Origin: Leptospira wolbachii serovar Codice str. CDC
GTDB lineage: Bacteria > Spirochaetota > Leptospiria > Leptospirales > Leptospiraceae
NCBI RefSeq assembly: GCF_000332515.2
Contig: NZ_AOGZ02000014.1
Location: forward strand, 372,001 to 436,000
Length of the DNA stretch: 64,000 nt
Direction: 5' to 3'
Shown here: positions 37,840 to 47,393 of the stretch, piece after piece
Layout of the letters: each line of letters opens with the position of its first letter
Numbering within the stretch: position 1 is the first letter of the stretch
Translations under genes and position numbers: made by a program
Notes under the pieces: model-generated
What the model was told of the DNA's origin: nothing
The model's database searches: none
What the model saw: the letters and a program-made list of their open reading frames with translations, nothing else

Positions 37840-38475
37840 TTATCTTCTATAAGAACGACTGCTAGATCCCGGGCGAGCAGATCTAAGTCTGTAAAAAGCA
37901 AAGAGTATGATAATCCCAAGGATCATCATCGCTTTTTTGTATTTAGCAAAAAAATCAGAGAAATTAAATAGCGATTTTCCTGTTTCTTTGTTTGGAGAAA
38001 AACTGACTTCCGATTTAGAACCTTCTGTCTTTCCGATTTTCAAATCAGCGGAAAATCCAGGCAGTCCAGATGGTTCTACAGAAACATTAGAATCCATCCA
38101 CAATCCATTGTGAACCACTTCCTCTTCTTCCAAAACCGTAGGCTGTTTTTCCAAACCAGGAAAGGATTTATCCGTAACCGTCGTATTTGTATTGGGATTG
38201 GCAGCCAAATTGGTGTTTTGCGGAAGAGTTTCTGTAGTAACGAGTTGGTTTTGTTTAGATTTCTTTTTGGATCTCTTCTTCTTGCCTGTTGTTGTTACCG
38301 CCGTGGTCACAACATTCGTTTGTTTTTTTGTTGTGGGAGTGACGGTTTCTTCTTTCGGTTTGGTAGTTGTAGATTTTGGTTTATCGTTGACCTTATCTAA
38401 AAAATCCAATCCCTCTTGTGCAAAGAGGGAGGCCGAAAAACAGAATATTAGGGAAATGAAGAAGAGTCGTTTCAT
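37840..38475 (-). CDS. Unknown single-pass membrane protein between yajC and secD
   Basis: A 211-residue protein I do not recognise. A signal peptide (cleavage after about LFAQ at 20) is followed by a Thr/Lys/Asn-rich low-complexity stretch (about 30-100) with a block of basic residues (GKKKRSKKKSK), a small globular-looking part (about 120-180), one membrane helix near 183-202 and a short Arg/Ser tail. The topology would be periplasmic bulk with a C-terminal anchor and cytoplasmic tail. It starts 1 base after the yajC stop and ends 21 bases before secD, so it is made with the SecDF-YajC components and may be an accessory to them. Confidence 0.75.
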   Translation of the reverse strand: MKRLFFISLIFCFSASLFAQEGLDFLDKVNDKPKSTTTKPKEETVTPTTKKQTNVVTTAVTTTGKKKRSKKKSKQNQLVTTETLPQNTNLAANPNTNTTVTDKSFPGLEKQPTVLEEEEVVHNGLWMDSNVSVEPSGLPGFSADLKIGKTEGSKSEVSFSPNKETGKSLFNFSDFFAKYKKAMMILGIIILFAFYRLRSARPGSSSRSYRR

Positions 38476-38476
38476 C

Positions 38477-38800
38477 TTAGGCTTTCTTCTTCAGAATAGC
38501 GCTAGTTTCAAATGTGATGTTTGTATTCGCAGCAACACTCAAAACAACAGTTTCGTTATTGTCTTTGAACTCTACAATCTTTCCGTGGAGGCCGCTATTC
38601 GTTACAACGTTGTCCCCTTTTTGGAGATTGGTAATCATCTCTTTACGTTTCTTCTCTTCTTTTTTGTTCGGAAGGATCACAAGAAAGTACATAGCAACTA
38701 ACATGATCGGAATGATAATGAGTGACTGTAGGGACGATTTTGCACCCTCTTCTTGGGCAAGGATTAGGATATCTGGTGTTAAAAAATTAAAATTGAGCAT
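38477..38800 (-). CDS. yajC: Preprotein translocase subunit YajC
   Basis: A 107-residue single-pass inner-membrane protein of the SecDF-YajC complex. One helix (about 26-45, IIIPIMLVAMYFLVILP) is followed by the conserved RPQxKxxK-like basic patch (NKKEEKKRKEM), LQKGDNVVTNSGLHGKI and a small beta domain. The position upstream of secD matches many bacteria, except for the extra gene inserted here. It starts 26 bases after trpD ends. Confidence 0.95.
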   Translation of the reverse strand: MLNFNFLTPDILILAQEEGAKSSLQSLIIIPIMLVAMYFLVILPNKKEEKKRKEMITNLQKGDNVVTNSGLHGKIVEFKDNNETVVLSVAANTNITFETSAILKKKA

Positions 38801-38826
38801 AGCTATTTATCCAATGTTTATAGGCC

Positions 38827-39855
38827 TTATGTTAAATTCAATGTTTCACGAACGAATCGGAGAACTTTTTTCTCAAGGAGAGCCCCTTTCGCAGTTTCGT
38901 ACCCTGTTCGTATATCGTTTACGACTCCGAGTAAAAACATCGCCACCCCAGCGTTTAGGGCAACCATCGCCGTCCCTCCCGTCGATTCTTTAGGATCGAG
39001 AACTGCCCGAAAGAGGGACTCCGCCCCTTCCTTCGAAGAGGAGAACACCGTATTTCTGTCCAATTCCTGGGAGTTTAGGCCCAATTCCTTAGGATCAAAA
39101 GACAATTCGATCGTTTCCTTCCCATCAAAATAGGCGTAATCAGTGCTTTCAAAGATGGAAAACTCATCCAACCCGTCCTGTGAATGGCAAACAATGGCCC
39201 GTTTGGAACCAAGCCGTCCCAAAATCTCCGCCATCGGTAGACAAAGAGACTTATCATAGACACCTACAATTTGATGAGAAGGGGAAAAGGGATTGGAAAG
39301 AGGTCCAATCAAATTGAAAAAAGTGCGAAATCCGAGGGAGGTCCGAACGGGTCCTGCATATTTCATGGCAGGGTGCCAGGCGGGCGCAAACAAAAACACA
39401 AAGCCCGTGCGAAGGAATTCCGCTTCTGAGTCTGCTGTGGACTGATCGAGTTTGTAACCAAGACCGGAAAGAATATCGGAACTTCCCGAAAGAGAAGATA
39501 CAGATCGATTTCCGTGTTTGGCTACTTTGAAGCCGAGACTTGCTAAAGTAAGGGCCGAAAGTGTAGAAACATTCAAAGTACCTTTACCGTCCCCTCCCGT
39601 CCCACAAGTGTCCAAAAAATCAAAACCAAATTCTTTAGAGGGTTTGATTGCATGGCTTCGCATTGCACGGACAAATCCGTACAATTCGTCCGTGGTTTCC
39701 CCTTTCATTTTCATCGCAGTGAGAAAAGAAGCAAGAACTGGCTCTGAAACATTACCATCCATCACTTCACTTAAAAAATATTCCGCATGATTGTCCACAA
39801 GGTGGTGTCCGGAAACAACTTGTCCGAGAATTTCCTTAATTGTTGGAACGGTCAT
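38827..39855 (-). CDS. trpD: Anthranilate phosphoribosyltransferase
   Basis: Joins anthranilate to phosphoribosyl pyrophosphate in tryptophan synthesis. The 342 residues carry DTCGTGGDGKGTLNVST, KHGNRSVSSLSGSSDILSGLG and the RTFFNLIGPLSNP block, so the active site is complete. It is an isolated trp gene within a housekeeping run; no other trp genes are in the window. Its start overlaps the end of pgsA by 20 bases. Confidence 0.95.
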   Translation of the reverse strand: MTVPTIKEILGQVVSGHHLVDNHAEYFLSEVMDGNVSEPVLASFLTAMKMKGETTDELYGFVRAMRSHAIKPSKEFGFDFLDTCGTGGDGKGTLNVSTLSALTLASLGFKVAKHGNRSVSSLSGSSDILSGLGYKLDQSTADSEAEFLRTGFVFLFAPAWHPAMKYAGPVRTSLGFRTFFNLIGPLSNPFSPSHQIVGVYDKSLCLPMAEILGRLGSKRAIVCHSQDGLDEFSIFESTDYAYFDGKETIELSFDPKELGLNSQELDRNTVFSSSKEGAESLFRAVLDPKESTGGTAMVALNAGVAMFLLGVVNDIRTGYETAKGALLEKKVLRFVRETLNLT

Positions 39856-40582
39856 AAAAAATCCTTTTTAGGTTAGAAAAAGTTAACAGCTGATAATTGG
39901 TCACAATATAACGTAGGCCCGAAATGACAGTGATGAATGTTGTGAATAACATTCCAAAATAAGGAACAAAGGAAGCTATAGAATCAAAAAAATCTTTAAA
40001 ACTTAAACTTTCTGTGGTTTTGACAAGCGTACAAAACTCGTTCGCATGTTGTGATGCGACTTCGAAGGTGGAATATCCAGCAAGTTTTCCCATAGCATAG
40101 GTTTCATTAATCATGGCTCGCCTTTTGCCGGAGATCAGCATAAACACAACAAGGATCATAAGGATAGCACCCATCTGGAAGGCAGTTTTCACCTTTCCCA
40201 TCATGGTCGTACGAAGACTTTTTCCAGAACGAACGGCAATATAACGAAGGAAGGTGATGAGCATGTCTCTTGCTATGATGAGAACCACCATCCAAACCTC
40301 GATAGGTTCGTGGATGAATAAAAAAGTTACAAAACACCCAATGACTAAAAATTTATCAGCTAAAGGATCGAGAAACTTTCCAAACTCTGTTTGTTGGTTC
40401 CACTTTCGTGCGAGGTATCCATCAACTAAATCAGTGAGAGAAGCGAGCGCAAATAGAACAAAAGCAAAAATTTGGTATTCCCATTCCTTTTGGAAGAGTG
40501 CAAAGATAAATAAAGGGAGCGCAAGAACCCGAAGTACGGTAAGTAAGTTCGGAATATTGGCTATGGTTTTCCAATCTTCCAA
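39836..40582 (-). CDS. pgsA: CDP-diacylglycerol--glycerol-3-phosphate 3-phosphatidyltransferase
   Basis: Makes phosphatidylglycerol phosphate at the inner membrane. The CDP-alcohol signature is complete: DLVDGYLARKWNQQTEFGKFLDPLADK. Four to five membrane helices are visible. At 248 residues it is longer than E. coli PgsA (182) because of a segment at about 150-215 with FEVASQHANEFCTLVKT that lies between the last helices. Starts one base after rimO ends and overlaps trpD by 20 bases. Confidence 0.93.
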   Translation of the reverse strand: MEDWKTIANIPNLLTVLRVLALPLFIFALFQKEWEYQIFAFVLFALASLTDLVDGYLARKWNQQTEFGKFLDPLADKFLVIGCFVTFLFIHEPIEVWMVVLIIARDMLITFLRYIAVRSGKSLRTTMMGKVKTAFQMGAILMILVVFMLISGKRRAMINETYAMGKLAGYSTFEVASQHANEFCTLVKTTESLSFKDFFDSIASFVPYFGMLFTTFITVISGLRYIVTNYQLLTFSNLKRIFYDRSNN

Positions 40583-40583
40583 C

Positions 40584-41930
40584 TTAAGCCACCCAAGTCC
40601 CTGCCATATCTAATTCAAAGAAAGAGTCCACACGAACCCGACCGAACTGGCCCAGTTTCAAACCCATATCTTCCACATAGACAATTTCATCAATCTCAGG
40701 AGCATCTTGGAACCTACGTACCATCGCTCCCTTTTCTAATACTTCATCCACAACAGCAGAATAGATTTTTCCAATTCGATTTTGATGGATGGTTTTTAAT
40801 GTTCCGAGGTAGGCATCACGCACCAAGTTCACACGGCGAGCAATTTCTTTGTCTTTGATCTGACCTTCCATAGTGGCACCCTTCGTTCCCTCTTGCGGGG
40901 AATAAGGAAAGAGATTTACCTTTTCCGGTTTTACATCTTCCACAAAACGAATGATCTCTTCTACATCTTCCATTGTTTCGCCAGGGAAACCTAAGATGAA
41001 AGATGTGCGAATTTCCAATTCAGGACGAAGGTCCCTTGCTTTTTGGAATAAAGATTTGAAGTATGAGTATTCGCCAGTACGATTCATGGATTTTAAAACG
41101 GACTTGGAAACGTGTTGTAAGGGGCTTTCCAAATACGGGGCAATTTTCGGAATTTCTTTATAAAGATCGAGTAACTTTTCTGTTTTTTTGTCTGGATAGA
41201 GATAGAGAAGTCGAAGGAGTTCGAGTCCATCCACATCAGCCACAGAACGAACCAAATCCAAAAGTTTGTCTGTGTCTTTTCCATAAAAAACAGTATCTTG
41301 GGAAACAAGACAAATCTCTTTAGAACCTGCTTTGACAGCACGTTTTGTTTGTTCTAAAACATCAGAACTTTCTGTATCTCGATACTTACCTCGTAAATTA
41401 GGAATGATACAGAAGTTACAACCGCGATTGCAACCATCGGAAATTTTTACATAAGAATATGGTTTGGAATAGTTTTCAATTCCCTTACTTGTGATAAGCC
41501 GATCCAAAAGATCTGCATTGAATTCGGTTAGGTCTTGGAACTCTAAGGGAAAGTTTTTACGTAAAATCTCCCCTGCTTTATCATACTTTCCTGTTCCAAA
41601 GTGAAGGTCCACTTCAGGAAGGTCGTCGGAAATTTCCTTTCCTGCACGTTCCGCAAAACAACCAACAACCACTAACTTCTGTTTGCTTTTCTTTTTGATA
41701 TCGATGGAATCCAAAATGGTTTGGATGGTTTCTTTGGTAGCATCTTGGATAAAAGTGCAAGTATTGACTAAGTGGAAGTCACTGGCTTCCGGTCCCGCTG
41801 CAGGAAGGAGGCCCTCTTTCAGTAGAGACTGGTGCATGGCCATCGAATCTACGGTATTTTTAGGACAACCGAGAGTCGTGATAAAAAACGACTTCGGTGT
41901 CTCCTCGGTTTTTTCCTTAACCTTGGGCAT
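40584..41930 (-). CDS. rimO: Ribosomal protein S12 methylthiotransferase
   Basis: A radical-SAM enzyme that methylthiolates Asp of ribosomal protein S12. The N-terminal domain has the three Cys of the auxiliary cluster (LGCPKN, NTCTF, VGCFAERAG), the SAM domain has CNRGCNFCIIP, and a TRAM domain ends the protein. The LGCPKNTVDS block marks RimO rather than MiaB. At 448 residues it has the normal length. Its ATG overlaps the stop of the rodZ-like gene by one base (TAATG). Confidence 0.96.
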   Translation of the reverse strand: MPKVKEKTEETPKSFFITTLGCPKNTVDSMAMHQSLLKEGLLPAAGPEASDFHLVNTCTFIQDATKETIQTILDSIDIKKKSKQKLVVVGCFAERAGKEISDDLPEVDLHFGTGKYDKAGEILRKNFPLEFQDLTEFNADLLDRLITSKGIENYSKPYSYVKISDGCNRGCNFCIIPNLRGKYRDTESSDVLEQTKRAVKAGSKEICLVSQDTVFYGKDTDKLLDLVRSVADVDGLELLRLLYLYPDKKTEKLLDLYKEIPKIAPYLESPLQHVSKSVLKSMNRTGEYSYFKSLFQKARDLRPELEIRTSFILGFPGETMEDVEEIIRFVEDVKPEKVNLFPYSPQEGTKGATMEGQIKDKEIARRVNLVRDAYLGTLKTIHQNRIGKIYSAVVDEVLEKGAMVRRFQDAPEIDEIVYVEDMGLKLGQFGRVRVDSFFELDMAGTWVA

Positions 41931-43030
41931 TATTCGCCTAACTCACCAATGATGGATTGAGTGGAATCATAAGGATTTGGTTTGCGGATGAAGATTTTTT
42001 TAACAAGTTTTCCAGGTTTTCCGAGAACAGAACGTTCTTTTCCATTTTGAACCATTTCCACAGCCCCACCGTCACCCACTTTAATCTCGAGCCTATCCCG
42101 AGCCTCTAAGTGTTTGACCTCTCCTGCAGAAACAAGTCCTCGTTCTCCCATTTGACCATCTAACACAAATTCCACATAGCTTGGTTTAGAGAAAAAGAGT
42201 GTGACTTGGATCGGAACATCTCCTACTGGAGATTTTACTGCAGCCCCTTCTCTTTCTTCTTTGAGAGTCACAAGAACTTTGGCTGATTTTTCAGTAACGG
42301 CTTGTGTCACAACTCGGATGTCACGACGTAAAGAGGCAAGTTCTTCAATGCGATAAGAAAGTATGGTTTCTTCGCCTTCTGCTGTTTGAAAAAAGTATAC
42401 ATTTTTCTCAGGAAAAATATTGAATCCAAGGTTTGCCTTTCCATTGGATACACCTTTGATAAACATCTTACATTGTTGGTTGTTTACACTGAAACTCACA
42501 CCACGGTCTTCCGTTAAGATAAAAGGAACACTAGCGTTTTCAGGAACACTTTGAGAAACAAAGTTAATTCCAGAAGGAATGTCGGAACTAGCCACAGTCT
42601 CTACAGCGGAACCAACTTCTGTTGTTTCCTCGTCCATGGATCCCGATCCTGAATCTTCAAAACTAATGTAGATGATATAAGCTGAGATTACAAAAAGAAA
42701 AATGGAAACTAGACTTATGATTTTATTGCGATCCAAACTGTAGGGAGTTGTTGTCGGACGAGTGAGTTCCTCTAGAGGAGCTTGTGATTCCTCAATTTGT
42801 TCTCCACGGTAGAGATTGAGTAACATAGCCGTATCCAATTTTAAGTAACTTGCATAGTTTTTTAAAAAACCAAGAGCAAAGGTTTCTGCCGGGAATTGAG
42901 AATAGTCTTCTGTTTCTAATGCAATGATGTATTTGGCAGCGATGTTTGTTTCTTTGGCTACATCTTTGACGGAGAGTTTTTTATCTTCCCTTGCTTCTCG
43001 TATAATTTGGCCGACTCGTTTTGTGTTCAA
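41930..43030 (-). CDS. rodZ: RodZ-like helix-turn-helix membrane protein
   Basis: A 366-residue shape protein. An N-terminal Cro/C1-type helix-turn-helix (about 6-70, [20 protein letters not shown]) faces the cytoplasm, one membrane helix lies at about 107-125, and a periplasmic part ends in the beta domain usual in RodZ (about 250-345). In other bacteria RodZ connects MreB to the wall elongation machinery. No mre genes are in the window. It is followed directly by rimO and preceded by lolA. Confidence 0.88.
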   Translation of the reverse strand: MNTKRVGQIIREAREDKKLSVKDVAKETNIAAKYIIALETEDYSQFPAETFALGFLKNYASYLKLDTAMLLNLYRGEQIEESQAPLEELTRPTTTPYSLDRNKIISLVSIFLFVISAYIIYISFEDSGSGSMDEETTEVGSAVETVASSDIPSGINFVSQSVPENASVPFILTEDRGVSFSVNNQQCKMFIKGVSNGKANLGFNIFPEKNVYFFQTAEGEETILSYRIEELASLRRDIRVVTQAVTEKSAKVLVTLKEEREGAAVKSPVGDVPIQVTLFFSKPSYVEFVLDGQMGERGLVSAGEVKHLEARDRLEIKVGDGGAVEMVQNGKERSVLGKPGKLVKKIFIRKPNPYDSTQSIIGELGE

Positions 43031-43047
43031 GATGATATCCTCTTAGC

Positions 43048-43749
43048 TTAGTTCTCGGATACAAGTGGGTTGTTGACAATTTTGGCGTTTCCACTCATGT
43101 GAAAATTGAAAACTCCATCTTGGATTTCTTCAGAAAAATTAATATTGGAAAATGAAATGGTGGTTACTTTCCCGCGACCATCAGTGGCCACTGCTTTTTT
43201 GATTAAGTAAGATTCGGAATCCACAAAGAGTTTCATCTTTTCAAATCCACCAATCTTTTCTCTTTGGTCGAGATCCAAAACAAAGTATTTGGCCGCATCC
43301 CCCATAGAACGAGGTTGTTCGATGGTATCAAATTTATAATGGTATTTACGAAAAAGACGATTCAGGCCATCGGGACTGTTCGTTGTAAAAATGGGACCAG
43401 AAGTATTTTTGCGATCCAGAGTTAAGTCCTGTTTTCCGACAGCACCTAACCTCTTAATAAAGATATGAAGAGTTTTTCCATCAGATACAATTTCATCCCC
43501 TTCCGGTTCCGCAAAGTTATATCTGATTTTGCCGGGACGTTTGTAGAAACATTTCCCGCGCATCTGTTTTTCCTTTTTGTTGTCTTCTGTTTTGATGAGA
43601 AAATCAGCCGAATAGGAATTGATATCGCTAAAGTTCTTCTTTATCTTTTTGACAACTTCGGAGGGTGAGTGCCAATTGTGAGCCGGACTTGTTTGGGCAC
43701 CAAGAGACACCCCAAATACAAGTAAAAAAGATCCGATCCATACTTTCAT
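43048..43749 (-). CDS. lolA: Outer-membrane lipoprotein carrier LolA
   Basis: A periplasmic chaperone that carries lipoproteins to the outer membrane. A signal peptide (cleavage after about SLGA at 18) precedes a LolA fold with [38 protein letters not shown] strands (quoted here only for the pattern of alternating hydrophobic residues) and GVFNFHMSG near the end. The frame is open to 43842 inside ftsK; the ATG at 43749 starts the signal peptide and gives 233 residues. Leptospira depends heavily on surface lipoproteins, and lgt is also in this window. Confidence 0.88.
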   Translation of the reverse strand: MKVWIGSFLLVFGVSLGAQTSPAHNWHSPSEVVKKIKKNFSDINSYSADFLIKTEDNKKEKQMRGKCFYKRPGKIRYNFAEPEGDEIVSDGKTLHIFIKRLGAVGKQDLTLDRKNTSGPIFTTNSPDGLNRLFRKYHYKFDTIEQPRSMGDAAKYFVLDLDQREKIGGFEKMKLFVDSESYLIKKAVATDGRGKVTTISFSNINFSEEIQDGVFNFHMSGNAKIVNNPLVSEN

Positions 43750-43789
43750 AGTTTCCCAGTTTTTCAGACAAAGTTCTCTTGTCGATGAT

Positions 43790-46700
43790 TTACGCTGAAC
43801 GCAGGATTTCCCGAGGTTTGGCCCCGATTTGTGGGGAAACATAACCCCGCATTTCCATAAGTTCCATAAGCCTTGCGGCTTTGTTGTAACCGATTCTCAT
43901 CCGGCGTTGGAGGTAACTGGCACTGGCTTTTTTTTCCGTGACCACGATATTCCAAGCCTCGTCAAAAAGTTCTTCGTCTTCGTCGGAAGCCATTTCGACA
44001 CTGGTTTCATCGTCCCAATTCATTTCCACATACGCAGGAGCCCCTTGTTTTTTGGCCTCTTCCACGATGGACTCAATTTCTTTCTCTTCAATAAAGGGAG
44101 CTTGGATTCTTTGGAGGTCACTCGAAGTCGGAGACCGGTATAAAAAGTCCCCTTTCCCGAGAAGGGTTTCTGCCCCACTTGTATCCAGAATGGTTCTAGA
44201 GTCCGTTTTTTGAGCCACTTGGAAGGCTACCCTTGCTGGACAGTTGGCTTTGATCACACCGGTGATCACATCCACAGAAGGCCTTTGGGTTGCCATCACC
44301 AGATGGATTCCGACGGCTCTTGCTTTTTGTGAGATTCGTTGGATTTGTTCCTCGAGGTCCTTTCCCGAAACCATCATAAGGTCTGCAAGCTCATCAATAA
44401 AGATGACAATGTATGGAAGTTTTTGAAAGCCTTTGGCATGAGCATATTCATCGACTTTTTCATTAAAACTTTTGAAGTCCCTACTTTTCAATTGAGAGAT
44501 CATTTGGTAACGACTTTCCATTTCTTGGATGGCCCAAGACAAAGCCTTCGTTGCTTTTTTTGGATCGGTGATCACAGGCATTAAAAGGTGAGGGATTCCT
44601 TCATACAGAGTCATCTCCACCATCTTTGGATCGATCATGATGAAGCGCACTTCTTCTGGGGAACGAGTGCAGATAAGACTTGTGATCATAGCATTGATAC
44701 TCACCGACTTACCAGAACCAGTCGTTCCCGCCACGAGTAAGTGAGGAAGTTTGGCGATATCAATCATCACGAGTTTTCCTGAGATGTCTTTTCCAATACA
44801 GATGGAAAGGTCTTTGGCCTTGTGTTGGAGGATGGTATCTTTCAAAATTTCTGAGAGAAATACATCCTCACGGATTCGGTTGGGAACCTCAATCCCGATC
44901 GAAGCTTTGCCAGGAATCGGTGCCACAATCCGAATGTTTTTTACCTCTAAGTAAGCGCGAATTTCGTCAGAAAGGGAAACGATACGGTTTAGTTTGATTC
45001 CATTCGGGATGGTGATCTCATAACGCGTGATAATTGGTCCTCTTTCTTTTGTGACGACTTTCGATTCAATTCCGAAATGTCCCGTAGACTCTTCGATTTT
45101 ACGAGAGATAAGATCCAACTCGGAATCGTTCTTCATAATATTGGCTACAGGCACTTGGTGGGAAACAAGAAGCCTTGGAGAGATATAATACTTTCCTTTT
45201 TTCAGTTTTGGTTTCGGAACCATGGAACCAAACATCAGCTCTTGTTGTTCTTTCGGCTCTTTGGGTTCTTGTTTTTTCTTTCCAAAATTACCAGAACTTA
45301 GGTTCGATCGAACGAGAGGTGAGGCTTCTTCTACGGCTAAAGTTTCGAGAGTTTCTTCTTCCAACTCTTCTGGACTATAATCCAGACCTTCTACTGACTC
45401 GTCGTGGTCACGTTCTTCACTAGCATCCCAACCAGTTTCTTCCACAAGCGAGAGGCGCAATGATTCAGGAATTTGGATGGCTTCTGTTTTTGACAGACCT
45501 TCTTCCTCCTCTACTGTCGCAAGTAAATCAGAAGTGGAATCCATTTCTTCAGACAAATCCTCATCGGATTCGTAGCCATCCTCTGTTTCCTCTTCATAAA
45601 GGTCATTGAAAGATGACAGATTAGAGTTTCCGAAAGCTGGATTTTTTCCACCAAACGGCAACTTAATGGGATCAAGTTTAGGTAACTCCAAACTAGTGAG
45701 ATCCGCAACTGCCTCCCCTTTTGGCTTCCATTTAGCTTCTGGAAATTGGAAAAGGATCTTGGATTCACGAACATTTTCTAGTTCTTCCAATTCTTCCGGA
45801 AATCGCCTATTATCAGTTAGTTTAAGTCTTGATATTAAAACTTCGTTTCTTTCTACTTCTGCAAACAAATCCAATTTCGATTCTTGTTTTTGAAAACGAA
45901 ATACCTTTTCCGACTCATCAAAAAAACCTTCGAATTTCGCAGTATTGCGATAACGAACTGATGGTGTTTTACGAGTGGAACCTTGTGACGGAGAAACACC
46001 ATCTTTTCCCTTCGTTTGAATCTCTTCTTTTCTGAAACGATCGAAATCCAATCCAGCTCTTTGAGAACTCCCATTCGTTTTCCCATCCGCGACGACTTTC
46101 CAGAAATGATTAGCAATATCTTCTTTAGTTTCTTCTTCTGTTTGGACTGCGAACCATTGTTTGTTACGAATTTCATCGATCGGTGCTCGGCGAGTCGAAA
46201 CCACTGATTCCAAAAAACCAGGAAGTTTTAAATGAGGAAGTTCCCTTTGTCCCCCCATCAATCGATAAATACCATTGGAATATTTATGAATCGCATCAAA
46301 GGTAAAAGACCAAGCTCCATCCTCAAGCCAGATCACGGCAAAGTATAAGTATAAAAAGAAAACGACAAGGATACGACCAGTCTCTCCAAAGAGATAAGAA
46401 AAGACCCAAGAGAAAAATTGACCAAGGATTCCGCCGCTATCTCCTACATGGCCAAGAGGGGTTTCTAGTAAATTCAGACTCACTGTCGTTGCCACAAGGA
46501 ACAAAGGAAAAAACAAAGCTTTCCCAAGCCTATCGAAATCAGGGTTACGTAAAGAAAGGACACCTAACATCAAAACAAAACCCGCAAATAAAAAGGAAGA
46601 TTTCCCAAAAAGATAAAGAAGAGTAAAAGCGATGTAATGCCCAAGCCTCCCAAACCAATTGAGAAGCGACCCATCCTCTCCTTCCTGAAAAGAAAAGAGA

Positions 46701-46795
46701 GAGAGAAGTAAAAACACACCGGAAAATACTAATAGATAGGGAAGGAAGTCTTTACGTGGCAAAGTCCATTCCCATACGGATTTTTTAGGGTCCAT
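43790..46795 (-). CDS. ftsK: DNA translocase FtsK/SpoIIIE
   Basis: A 1001-residue septal DNA pump that clears chromosomes at division. Four membrane helices occupy about 18-165. A long linker (about 200-530) is rich in Glu, Asp and Ser, with a very acidic patch near 395-430. The motor follows, with Walker [13 protein letters not shown], Walker [11 protein letters not shown] and the conserved [13 protein letters not shown]. The C-terminal gamma winged helix ([24 protein letters not shown]) reads polar KOPS sites. It lies between yajQ and lolA. Confidence 0.96.
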   Translation of the reverse strand: MDPKKSVWEWTLPRKDFLPYLLVFSGVFLLLSLFSFQEGEDGSLLNWFGRLGHYIAFTLLYLFGKSSFLFAGFVLMLGVLSLRNPDFDRLGKALFFPLFLVATTVSLNLLETPLGHVGDSGGILGQFFSWVFSYLFGETGRILVVFFLYLYFAVIWLEDGAWSFTFDAIHKYSNGIYRLMGGQRELPHLKLPGFLESVVSTRRAPIDEIRNKQWFAVQTEEETKEDIANHFWKVVADGKTNGSSQRAGLDFDRFRKEEIQTKGKDGVSPSQGSTRKTPSVRYRNTAKFEGFFDESEKVFRFQKQESKLDLFAEVERNEVLISRLKLTDNRRFPEELEELENVRESKILFQFPEAKWKPKGEAVADLTSLELPKLDPIKLPFGGKNPAFGNSNLSSFNDLYEEETEDGYESDEDLSEEMDSTSDLLATVEEEEGLSKTEAIQIPESLRLSLVEETGWDASEERDHDESVEGLDYSPEELEEETLETLAVEEASPLVRSNLSSGNFGKKKQEPKEPKEQQELMFGSMVPKPKLKKGKYYISPRLLVSHQVPVANIMKNDSELDLISRKIEESTGHFGIESKVVTKERGPIITRYEITIPNGIKLNRIVSLSDEIRAYLEVKNIRIVAPIPGKASIGIEVPNRIREDVFLSEILKDTILQHKAKDLSICIGKDISGKLVMIDIAKLPHLLVAGTTGSGKSVSINAMITSLICTRSPEEVRFIMIDPKMVEMTLYEGIPHLLMPVITDPKKATKALSWAIQEMESRYQMISQLKSRDFKSFNEKVDEYAHAKGFQKLPYIVIFIDELADLMMVSGKDLEEQIQRISQKARAVGIHLVMATQRPSVDVITGVIKANCPARVAFQVAQKTDSRTILDTSGAETLLGKGDFLYRSPTSSDLQRIQAPFIEEKEIESIVEEAKKQGAPAYVEMNWDDETSVEMASDEDEELFDEAWNIVVTEKKASASYLQRRMRIGYNKAARLMELMEMRGYVSPQIGAKPREILRSA

Positions 46796-46872
46796 AGGGG
46801 AAATATCGGTCGGTTTTGAGACATAGATAGAAAAAAAATGGAAGCCGAATTACCGTTTTTTAAGGCAGAATT

Positions 46873-47370
46873 CTATCCCTTAAAGTTCGTAAAATTGGCA
46901 TCAAAATTAAAATTCGCATTCCGGATAGCCGCCATCACCTCTTGTAAATCGTCCTTTTTTTTACCCACAACCCGGACTGATTCGCCCTGGATGGTGGCCT
47001 GGACTTTCAATTTTTGGTCTTTGATGAGGGTGGTGATTTGTCTCGTTTGTTCTTTGTCCAAGCCATTTTGGATCTTTACTTTTTGGCGAACTGTTTGGCC
47101 GGTCGCCGACTCCACTTTGGACTCAAAATCAAAGGCTTTGAGGCTAATTCCCCTTTTGGCCATTTTGGTCGTGAGGACATCGATCACTTGTTTCAATTTG
47201 ATTTCATTTTCCGAGGTCAAAACCAAGGTATCTTCGGTAAGTTTGATCTCTGAATTGGAACCTTTAAAATCAAACCTGGTTTGGATTTCGGTCATGGCTT
47301 GGGCCACGGCATTTTGTAATTCCGGTCTTTCGATTTTTGATACAATGTCAAATGATGGATCTTGTGCCAT
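46873..47370 (-). CDS. YajQ family nucleotide-binding protein
   Basis: A 165-residue protein of the DUF520/YajQ family with two ferredoxin-like halves. It begins with DPSFDIVSKIERPELQNAVAQA and includes TRFDFKGSNSEI and the RQITTLIKDQKLKVQATIQG block. Relatives bind cyclic di-GMP or nucleotides, and one acts as a transcription co-factor; the role here is not known. It follows alaS by 23 bases and precedes ftsK by 77 bases. Confidence 0.92.
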   Translation of the reverse strand: MAQDPSFDIVSKIERPELQNAVAQAMTEIQTRFDFKGSNSEIKLTEDTLVLTSENEIKLKQVIDVLTTKMAKRGISLKAFDFESKVESATGQTVRQKVKIQNGLDKEQTRQITTLIKDQKLKVQATIQGESVRVVGKKKDDLQEVMAAIRNANFNFDANFTNFKG

Positions 47371-47393
47371 ACATTCCTCCTAACTCTTTCCTA

